Assembly: GCA_045533195.1 (NCBI GenBank)
Contig: JAZSHI010000043.1
Coordinates: 1 to 12,050, forward strand
From: SIG607 sp045533195
Lineage (GTDB): Bacteria > Bacillota > Clostridia > Oscillospirales > Acutalibacteraceae
Length of the DNA stretch: 12,050 nucleotides
Reading direction: 5' to 3'
The stretch's first letter is position 1. Every line of letters begins with the position of its first letter. Both the position numbers and the translations under genes were made by a program. Below the pieces are notes generated by a model. That model was not told where the DNA came from. It ran no database searches and saw only the letters and a program-made list of their open reading frames with translations. This document shows positions 7,365 through 12,050 of the stretch, piece after piece.

Positions 7365-8495
7365 TTATTTAGCAATCGAGAATAATATTTTTTTGAGATA
7401 TTCAATATCATAAACGCAGTTTAAAATACCGGGTGAAATTCGTACAGCTCCGCCGTCAGCTGTATTTAGCGCTCTATGGGCAAGGGGCGCACAATGATAG
7501 CCTCCCCTTACTGCAATTGCCTTTGAGTTTAGAATCCCTGCTACCTCTTCGCTTGTTTTTGACTTCACATTAAGAGCTACTATAGGTACAAAATCCTCAT
7601 CTTTATCCCCTCTTAGTAATACCGAAATATTTTCCCTGTCTGCTATATCTCTTAACAGCTTTTTGCAAAGGGCATTTTCGTGACGGTAAATATTATCTAT
7701 TCCCTTGCTTTTTATAAAATCAATTCCAGCTCCTATTCCCATAATTCCGGGTAGATTAACCGTTCCGCTTTCAAGCATTTCGGGAAGCTCTTTTGGCTGA
7801 TAAAGGTTTAGCGAAGCAGTTCCCGTCCCGCCTTCTATAACGGTTTTTTCAATGGGTTTTCTTGCTATCAAAATGCCTGTTCCCATCGGTGCTAAAAGTC
7901 CTTTATGTGAAGCAACACAAAGAAAATCTATTCCCATTTTTTCCATATTAACGGGTATTACTCCGGCTGTCTGAGCCGCATCCACACCAAAAAGAATATT
8001 ATGCTTTTTGCAGATTTTACCTACCTTTTCAATATCTATTATTTTTCCGCAAACGTTTGAAGCGTGGGTACAAAAAATCATTTTTGTATTAGGCTTAATA
8101 AGAGCCTCTATGCCTTCTTCAATATTTTCACTAAGCGCATCAAAAATATCAAGAGAAATAAAGCCTTCTTTAGCCATTTTGTAGCACGGCCTTGCCACGC
8201 AGTTATGCTCAAGATTTGATATTATAAGTCCGTCCCCTTTATTTAAAACACCCTTAAGCACAAAATTGGTTGCCTGAGTGCAGTTGAGTGTAAATACCAC
8301 GCCTAAAGGATTATTTGAACCGAAAAAATCAGCAACCTTTTCTCTTACCGAATAAATCTTTTCGGCAGCCAAATTCGATAGACTGTGACCGCTTCTTCCC
8401 GGATTTGCACTGTAAAATTTCAGAGCTGTCTGGACAGCTTTAATTACCCCTTGGGGCTTAAAATCAGTTGTTGCCGCATTATCAAGATAAATCAT
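7365..8495 (-). CDS. Class V aminotransferase / cysteine desulfurase family protein
   Basis: This PLP enzyme of 376 residues belongs to the SufS/Csd-like fold, in the subgroup typified by the Enterococcus EF2568-type protein. It begins MIYLDNAATT. His97 stacks on PLP (NLEHNCVARP), Asp172 (VDAAQTAG) holds the pyridine nitrogen, and the Schiff-base lysine is Lys198 in ASHKGLLAPMGTG. EGGTGTASLN, LESGTVNLPG and VRGGYHCAPLAH follow, the last with the putative persulfide Cys335. Cysteine desulfurases remove sulfur from cysteine as an enzyme-bound persulfide. An in-frame ATG at 8570 would add 25 residues, but it lies upstream of a terminator-like hairpin. The ATG at 8495 has AGGGGGG in front and matches the family N-terminus. 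The DUF3343 gene just upstream is a frequent partner in genomes with selenium- or sulfur-carrier functions, which suggests a role beyond Fe-S assembly. No suf or isc genes are present. Confidence 0.93.
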   Translation of the reverse strand: MIYLDNAATTDFKPQGVIKAVQTALKFYSANPGRSGHSLSNLAAEKIYSVREKVADFFGSNNPLGVVFTLNCTQATNFVLKGVLNKGDGLIISNLEHNCVARPCYKMAKEGFISLDIFDALSENIEEGIEALIKPNTKMIFCTHASNVCGKIIDIEKVGKICKKHNILFGVDAAQTAGVIPVNMEKMGIDFLCVASHKGLLAPMGTGILIARKPIEKTVIEGGTGTASLNLYQPKELPEMLESGTVNLPGIMGIGAGIDFIKSKGIDNIYRHENALCKKLLRDIADRENISVLLRGDKDEDFVPIVALNVKSKTSEEVAGILNSKAIAVRGGYHCAPLAHRALNTADGGAVRISPGILNCVYDIEYLKKILFSIAK

Positions 8496-8516
8496 TTTTT
8501 CACCCCCCCTAAATTC

Positions 8517-8551
8517 AAAAAAGGCAACGGATATTTCGAAGCGTTGCCTTT
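8517..8551 (-). terminator. Terminator-like hairpin between DUF3343 and desulfurase genes
   Basis: On the minus strand, AAAGGCAACG (8551-8542) pairs perfectly with CGTTGCCTTT (8529-8520) around a 12-nt loop and runs into six T residues (8522-8517). It lies 22 bases before the desulfurase start and 12 after the DUF3343 stop. No promoter fits between it and the downstream gene, so it may act as an attenuator or a messenger-stabilising structure. Confidence 0.75.
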
Positions 8552-8562
8552 CTGTTCCGCTG

Positions 8563-8784
8563 TCAGTCAAGCGGTATAATTTTAATTATTTTAACATTTT
8601 CTTTTTTTAATAGTCTTTCAATTTCCTCAATATTGCCTCCGGTAACTATTCCGTACCCGCATCCATAATTTTCAGTTCCGTGTTTCATCCGCTGAGTTTC
8701 GGCTGATATTCCTCTTCTTTTTAGAATTTCTCGTCCTCTTATAGCGTGGGTTACTGTACCGGTAGCAACCACATACCTTTTCAT
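8563..8784 (-). CDS. DUF3343 family protein (putative Se/S carrier)
   Basis: This 73-residue small protein has the DUF3343 layout: MKRYVVATGTVTHAIRGREILKRRGI, a strand-helix typical of the fold, then a central GCGYGIV with a single cysteine, Cys42, and a C-terminal strand IIKIIPLD. DUF3343 proteins are described as putative selenium or sulfur carriers that resemble a reduced YedF/TusA partner. They often sit next to a class V aminotransferase of the kind found here. The cysteine is the likely attachment point for a persulfide or selenide; this is inferred from the family. The ATG has GAGGA 4 bases upstream. The gene follows the permease by 45 bases and ends just before a terminator-like hairpin. 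Confidence 0.88.
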   Translation of the reverse strand: MKRYVVATGTVTHAIRGREILKRRGISAETQRMKHGTENYGCGYGIVTGGNIEEIERLLKKENVKIIKIIPLD

Positions 8785-8829
8785 TATTCCTCACGGTCCG
8801 TATATTTTTTATAGCTTTTAAAAGCTACA

Positions 8830-9876
8830 TTATATACTATGCTCATTTTCCTTCTCTGTTACCCTTTCTTCAGTATATTTATATACAACGGTAACTATAA
8901 GCGGCACAACAAATATTCCCATTACTCCAAAAAATTTTACACCCAAAAACAGCGCTAAAAGAGTGATAAGCGGATGAAGTCCCACCTGTTTTCCCACAAT
9001 TTTCGGCTCTAAAACATTTCTTATAACCACTACAGCCGCATAAAGCACTAAAAGACCTACAAAAAGCCACGTATCTCCTTTTAATATCGAAACCAAAGCC
9101 CAAGGAATAAGAACAGCTCCGCTGCCAAAAACAGGAAGAAGGTCGATTACAGCCGTAATAAAAGCAACTTTCACAGCGTTTTTCACCCCTATTATTAAAA
9201 AACCTACCGTTAAAACCGCAAAAGCTATTAATGACAAAATAAGGTAACCCTTAAGTAGTTTGAATACGTTTTCATACAAAATATTTTTGATTTTTACAAA
9301 AAATTCTATTCTTTTTTCGTTAAGTGCAAAATGGAGTATTTTTTTAAAAACACAAAAATCCTTTGCTATAAAACATCCGCTTATTACGGTTACCAATAAT
9401 CCGAATATAAATGACGGCGCTTTTCTTATTAAAGCCGCAATAAAATCCGAAATCATCTCTATTGCTTTACCGCCTAAGGAGGTTAGCGACTGCCCTGCAA
9501 CATTTCCCAGAGCAGAAGAATTTTCAAAGCCGAATCTCTTAAATAGATTTTCGATTTTTTCTACCGTATCATTCATAAAAACCGAAAAGCTTTCGGTGTA
9601 ATCGGGCAATTTTTCATAAAGCTTTACAAGTTCACCGTAAAGTCTGCTACCGAAAAAAACAAACATAAAAAGCAGTATAATATATATGCCGACAACCATA
9701 AAAAGAGCAACTGTACCCTGCTTGAGTTTAACCCTTTGGCTTACATATAAAGCAGGTTTTTGCACAATTACCGCAAGTATTGCTCCAATAATAAAGGGTA
9801 GTAACACTCCAAGACAAAGTTTTAAAGTAATAATAAGCAAAAGTCCTATTATAGAAAGATATGCCACCAACAGCAA
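8830..9876 (-). CDS. ytvI: YtvI-like AI-2E family membrane permease (sporulation type)
   Basis: This polytopic membrane protein of about 348 residues belongs to the AI-2E transporter-like superfamily. N-terminal helices (LLVAYLSIIGLLLIITL, LPFIIGAILAVI) are followed by an amphipathic soluble region (about 80-150). Then come FIFGLLVTVISGCFIAKDF and the C-terminal signature DLLPVFGSGAVLIPWALVSIL, LEPKIVGKQVGLHPLITLLALFLGVKFFG. The 'KDF' and 'EPKIVGKQVGLHPL' segments fit the YtvI sporulation subgroup better than generic AI-2E exporters. Its substrate is unknown. The start is uncertain. A TTG at 9876 is the first standard start codon, yet the frame continues upstream with a lysine-rich TENEKKKKF stretch, a typical N-terminus, but no ATG, GTG or TTG before a stop at about 9924. 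Either a non-standard start or a small sequence error is possible. Two further spore-type clues (yunB, pheB-linked context) lie to the right. Confidence 0.85.
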   Translation of the reverse strand: MLLVAYLSIIGLLLIITLKLCLGVLLPFIIGAILAVIVQKPALYVSQRVKLKQGTVALFMVVGIYIILLFMFVFFGSRLYGELVKLYEKLPDYTESFSVFMNDTVEKIENLFKRFGFENSSALGNVAGQSLTSLGGKAIEMISDFIAALIRKAPSFIFGLLVTVISGCFIAKDFCVFKKILHFALNEKRIEFFVKIKNILYENVFKLLKGYLILSLIAFAVLTVGFLIIGVKNAVKVAFITAVIDLLPVFGSGAVLIPWALVSILKGDTWLFVGLLVLYAAVVVIRNVLEPKIVGKQVGLHPLITLLALFLGVKFFGVMGIFVVPLIVTVVYKYTEERVTEKENEHSI

Positions 9877-9920
9877 AAACTTTTTCTTCTTTTCGTTTTC
9901 CGTAAAAATCCCACTTTCTG

Positions 9921-9949
9921 TTGATTTTTATGTAAAAGTAGTATATAAT
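9921..9949 (+). promoter_or_regulatory. Promoter of the pheB-like gene
   Basis: On the plus strand, TTGATT (9921-9926), a 17-bp spacer and perfect TATAAT (9944-9949) form a good promoter, with the transcript starting near 9956. The first ATG of the open frame, at 9948, overlaps the -10 box and so cannot be the start codon of this transcript. The opposite strand shows TATACT at 9945-9940, so part of the same DNA might also serve the ytvI-like gene, but no matching -35 is visible there. Confidence 0.8.
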
Positions 9950-9971
9950 GATAAAAAAATGTATTTGGGTG

Positions 9972-10412
9972 GTGGACACAATAAAGAAATACGATATGCT
10001 TTTAGTTAATGCTTCGGCTCTGCCTGATGTATTTTCAAAGGTTTTATATGCAAAGGAATTGCTTGAAGAAGGTGATGTTTCCAGCATCAGCGCCGCTGTG
10101 CAAAAGGCTCAAATTTCCCGAAGCGCTTTTTATAAATATAAGGATCAGGTGTTTATCTACCACAAACAGGACACCAAAAACACCGTAACAATAAGCGCTC
10201 ATTTAAGTGACCGTGCAGGTGTATTTTCTGCACTTACAGCCCGTTTATTCGAAAAAGGGGCAAATATTCTTACCATTAACCAAAACCATCCCGTTGACTC
10301 GGTTGCCGCTGTTACCATTTCTCTTCGTACCGATAATATTATAGTGCCCTTAGAAGAGCTGGTTAACCATTTAAGAAAAATTGACGGAGTTATTTCGGTA
10401 AAAATAATTTAA
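9972..10412 (+). CDS. pheB: ACT-domain protein of the PheB/UPF0735 family
   Basis: The 146-residue product joins an N-terminal helix-turn-helix-like segment, SISAAVQKAQISRSAFYKYKDQVF (about 38-61), to a C-terminal ACT domain (about 72-146) with HLSDRAGVFSALTARLFEKGANILTINQN. This is the PheB layout; in Bacillus pheB lies next to pheA, though its exact role is uncertain. ACT domains usually bind amino acids and regulate metabolism. The open frame begins at 9948, but that ATG is inside the -10 box of the promoter. A GTG at 9972 (or 9969) gives the length usual for the family (147 in Bacillus) and an N-terminus that lines up before the conserved ALPDVFSKVL stretch. An ATG at 9996 is the alternative. 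This is the only plus-strand protein gene in the window; its stop overlaps the stop of yunB. Confidence 0.9.
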   Translation: MDTIKKYDMLLVNASALPDVFSKVLYAKELLEEGDVSSISAAVQKAQISRSAFYKYKDQVFIYHKQDTKNTVTISAHLSDRAGVFSALTARLFEKGANILTINQNHPVDSVAAVTISLRTDNIIVPLEELVNHLRKIDGVISVKII

Positions 10413-11086
10413 TTTGCTCCAAAATCAAATATATCCTCTGTGGCATCTGTACCCGCTTCCAAAACGTTGGTATATGCATCGGGGGTAATTCCTACTATAA
10501 CCGTCTGCGCCGCAATAACACTTGTGTTTACCGAAAACGTTGACCTGTACCACGGAATGATGGTCTGTCCGTTCATTTTTATATTTATATGTATCTGATG
10601 AAGCACTTGATTTATTCCTGCGCTGTAAAATTTGCTTTCAAAATCCGCAATAACGGTTGTGGTAACCTGCATTTTAAATTTTATATCGGGACCTCTGCCA
10701 AGAGTATATTCGTTGCCGATTATTGTACCAAAAGGAATCTTAAGAGTATATTTTTCTTTTTGGGAAATTTTTTCGGCTACACGAACGGATATGCTTGATT
10801 TTATATAATTTATTTTAGCCGCATTTATCTCAAGCGAGGTTACCTGCCCGTTTGTATCCCTTGTAAGCGAAACTAAATCGTTATAGGATATATTTTCTTG
10901 TGCGAAGATATCTGAAACCGTCTTATCCACTAAACTTATCATTAAGGTTTCACCCATAGATGCGCTGTAATCGGTTATAATTGGTCTCATTTTTCTATCC
11001 AAACCCATAAAAAGCATAAGCAAAACAAGAATAAGGGACAAAAAAATACATATAAAACGAAAATATTTACGTTTTTTAATAAGCAT
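10409..11086 (-). CDS. yunB: Sporulation protein YunB
   Basis: The 225-residue product matches the YunB family, a protein needed for efficient spore formation in Bacillus and made in the mother cell. It has a basic N-terminus, one membrane helix (about 11-28, FICIFLSLILVLLMLFMG), then a soluble domain with the diagnostic core. That core is IPFGTIIGNEYTLGRGPDIKF (about 119-139), FESKFYSAGINQVLHQIHINI and the C-terminal IAAQTVIVGITPDAYTNV. The length is normal. The ATG is preceded by AGGTG and seven Ts, but that AGGTG is also the 3' arm of the terminator hairpin of the upstream kinase gene. A TATAAT sequence lies in the hairpin loop at 11116-11111. The gene is convergent with pheB and shares four bases with it; there is no terminator between. 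This gene is the best evidence that the host forms endospores. Confidence 0.93.
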   Translation of the reverse strand: MLIKKRKYFRFICIFLSLILVLLMLFMGLDRKMRPIITDYSASMGETLMISLVDKTVSDIFAQENISYNDLVSLTRDTNGQVTSLEINAAKINYIKSSISVRVAEKISQKEKYTLKIPFGTIIGNEYTLGRGPDIKFKMQVTTTVIADFESKFYSAGINQVLHQIHINIKMNGQTIIPWYRSTFSVNTSVIAAQTVIVGITPDAYTNVLEAGTDATEDIFDFGAN

Positions 11087-11130
11087 AAAAAAACACCTGC
11101 CCTTCCGTACATTATACGAAAGAAGCAGGT
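11087..11130 (-). terminator. Terminator after the cytidylate kinase-like gene, overlapping the yunB RBS
   Basis: On the minus strand, ACCTGC (11130-11125) pairs with GCAGGT (11100-11095). The inner part can also pair: TTTCGTA with TACGGAA, allowing a G-U, around a 5-nt loop. A T-tract of seven follows (11093-11087). The run of T ends exactly at the yunB ATG, so the terminator and the yunB ribosome binding site are the same DNA. Confidence 0.8.
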
Positions 11131-11142
11131 TTTCTGTTTATA

Positions 11143-11769
11143 TTAGCCGTGGATTTTTTCCTGAACACAGTATTTGATTATGTGAGCTACGTTTTCGTAA
11201 CCGATTTTACTGTCAATACATAAATCGTAAGAACGGGCATCGCCCCATTTGTTATCAGAGAAATAGTTGTGATAACTTGCACGTTTTTTGTCAGACTTCT
11301 TAACCATATCAACAGCCTTGTCAAAGGAAATGTTTTCATATTCCATAACACGCTGGGCTCTCTGCTTAATGTCAGCGTGGATAAATACGGAAAGAAGATT
11401 ATCGCAGTCCTGTAAAATACTGTCGGCGCATCTGCCTACAATAATGCAAGACTCCTTTTCGGCAATTTCTCTTATAATTTCAGCCTGTACGGCAAAAACC
11501 TTGTCAACCAACGGAAGATTCGGCACACCGCTTAATACACTTTCATAAGAATATGCGCCTAAAGACAAGGAATAGAGAAAACTGTTGGTGGGTTTTTCAT
11601 CGTAATCCTTTAAAATATCAGCACTAAGTCCGCTGTTTTTTGCAGCAAGGTCGAGAAGTTCTTTATCGTAAACCTTCACCCCAAGGTCAGCACCAAGCAT
11701 TTTAGCAATAGCGTGACCGCCGCTGCCAAATTCTCTGCCAATAGTAATCACAAAATTATTGTTTGCCAT
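11143..11769 (-). CDS. Cytidylate kinase-like family protein
   Basis: This 208-residue P-loop protein belongs to the cytidylate kinase-like (Cytidylate_kin2) family. The N-terminus VITIGREFGSGGHAIA is the modified P-loop (residues about 8-22), IIVGRCADSIL (about 109-119) gives the substrate-side arginine region, and KKSDKKRASYHNYF (about 157-170) resembles the lid. These proteins look like nucleoside monophosphate kinases, but the true substrate is unproven; canonical cmk is usually a different gene. The ATG has AGGGGTG with good spacing, and a strong promoter lies at 11805-11833. It is followed by a terminator. Transcription from here could continue into yunB only by readthrough. No other nucleotide-metabolism gene is near, so context adds little. 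Confidence 0.9.
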   Translation of the reverse strand: MANNNFVITIGREFGSGGHAIAKMLGADLGVKVYDKELLDLAAKNSGLSADILKDYDEKPTNSFLYSLSLGAYSYESVLSGVPNLPLVDKVFAVQAEIIREIAEKESCIIVGRCADSILQDCDNLLSVFIHADIKQRAQRVMEYENISFDKAVDMVKKSDKKRASYHNYFSDNKWGDARSYDLCIDSKIGYENVAHIIKYCVQEKIHG

Positions 11770-11804
11770 ACAAACACCCCTTACATATTTTTCCTTACGA
11801 TTTT

Positions 11805-11833
11805 ATTATATCAAAATATTTCTAAAAAATCAA
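11805..11833 (-). promoter_or_regulatory. Promoter of the cytidylate kinase-like gene
   Basis: On the minus strand, TTGATT (11833-11828), a 17-bp spacer and perfect TATAAT (11810-11805) form a good sigma-A promoter. The transcript should start near 11798, about 30 bases before the ATG. Confidence 0.85.
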
Positions 11834-11843
11834 CGAGTATTTC

Positions 11844-11872
11844 TTGACATAATCACAAAAATATTATAAAAT
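11844..11872 (+). promoter_or_regulatory. Promoter reading to the right edge
   Basis: On the plus strand, perfect TTGACA (11844-11849), a 17-bp spacer and TAAAAT (11867-11872) predict a strong promoter, diverging from that of the kinase gene. Its transcript would start near 11879 and enter the structured RNA element at 11919. Right after the start, the segment ACACA (11881-11885), TGTGT (11894-11898) and ACACA (11904-11908) could form either of two alternative hairpins. Confidence 0.75.
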
Positions 11873-11918
11873 ATTAAGGCACACAAAAATATATGTGTCA
11901 AAAACACAAAATATGCGG

Positions 11919-12050
11919 GTGTGGCGGAATTGGGCGAAGCTCAGTGCCGCATCCGGTGGATGATAAAGGTACTGAGCTGAGGTGAAGAAATAAGAAGTAA
12001 TGCGATGCGCTCCAAGCGAGCAGTACGACTATATTTCTGAGGGTAACGCA
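11919..12050 (+). ncRNA. Putative 5' end of a group II intron (class C-like), truncated by the window
   Basis: This stretch has no convincing protein frame but strong RNA character. It begins GTGTGGC, matching the group II 5' splice-site consensus GUGYG. A 10-bp helix pairs 11939-11948 with 11968-11977 and holds an inner hairpin CATCC/GGATG with a GGT loop. A 7-bp helix pairs 11986-11992 with 12032-12038 and holds GCTC/GAGC. The linking parts GGTGAAG...AGAAGTAA and the final GGGTAACGCA resemble the junction and tail of domain I in group IIC introns such as that of Oceanobacillus iheyensis. The reverse-transcriptase gene and domains II-VI would lie beyond the edge. The first 15 bases also resemble the 5' part of tRNA-Leu, but the rest does not fit a tRNA. 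The class is inferred from remembered consensus sequences. Confidence 0.55.

Noticed and set aside
7365..8570. Longer form of the desulfurase starting at the ATG at 8570.
   Set aside because: The extra 25 residues would be coded through the terminator-like hairpin, do not resemble the family and overlap the DUF3343 gene; the ATG at 8495 has an AGGGGGG site and the conserved MIYLDNAATT start.
8812..8827. A 16-base perfect palindrome, TAGCTTTT/AAAAGCTA, between the ytvI-like and DUF3343 genes.
   Set aside because: It has no loop, is A/T-rich and lacks a convincing T-tract, so it is a weak terminator candidate and may be chance in A/T-rich DNA.
8829..8834. TATAAT on the minus strand overlapping the ytvI-like stop, as a promoter for DUF3343.
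   Set aside because: No -35-like hexamer lies at 15-19 bases upstream, and the sigma-E or sigma-K consensus is matched only partly.
11914..12000. tRNA-Leu gene: GCGGGTG at 11915-11921, then TGGCGGAATTGG, looks like the acceptor and D-arm start of tRNA-Leu.
   Set aside because: After AATTGG the sequence does not continue as a D-arm, there is no anticodon arm, no GTTCRA T-loop and no matching acceptor 3' strand. The following nested helices fit a group II intron domain I better.

Overview
The window looks like chromosomal DNA of a low-to-moderate GC, endospore-forming Firmicute of the Clostridia type. The reasons are the infC-rpmI order behind a long attenuated leader, strong AGGAGG-type ribosome binding sites, sigma-A-like promoters with 17-bp spacers, a c-di-AMP cyclase with its YbbR-domain regulator, and two genes of sporulation families (YtvI-like and YunB). 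Nearly all genes lie on the minus strand. The only plus-strand elements are a pheB-like ACT-domain gene and an RNA element at the right edge.

From right to left, which is the direction of most transcription: the right edge (about 11919-12050, + strand) carries what looks like the 5' end of a group II (class C-like) intron RNA, cut off by the window. Next is a cytidylate kinase-like gene (11143-11769), whose terminator hairpin abuts the spore gene yunB (10409-11086). The yunB stop codon overlaps the stop of the convergent pheB-like gene (9972-10412). A bidirectional promoter region then leads left into a YtvI-like permease (8830-9876), a DUF3343 small protein (8563-8784) and a class V aminotransferase/cysteine desulfurase (7365-8495). 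The last two form a known partnership in sulfur/selenium handling and are separated here by a terminator-like hairpin.

A second block starts at a strong promoter preceded by phased A-tracts and holds cdaA-cdaR (7262-5360), the membrane c-di-AMP synthase and its regulator, ended by a clear terminator. A third block contains an unrecognised one-helix membrane protein, the helicase RecD2 and a ComF-type phosphoribosyltransferase (5276-2041); the genes overlap and are probably co-translated. An MreB-family actin gene has its own promoter directly behind comF.

At the left end lies the translation operon infC-rpmI, probably continuing into rplT, since a ribosome binding site is visible at the very edge. 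Its promoter, about 147-nt leader, terminator and a competing antiterminator pairing are readable in the sequence, matching the L20-controlled attenuation known in Firmicutes. infC appears to use the rare start codon AUC.

Most of this is ordinary core genome. The points most worth a second look are the intron-like RNA at the right edge, the yunB ribosome binding site buried in a terminator stem, the hairpin between the DUF3343 and desulfurase genes, and the missing canonical start of the YtvI-like gene.
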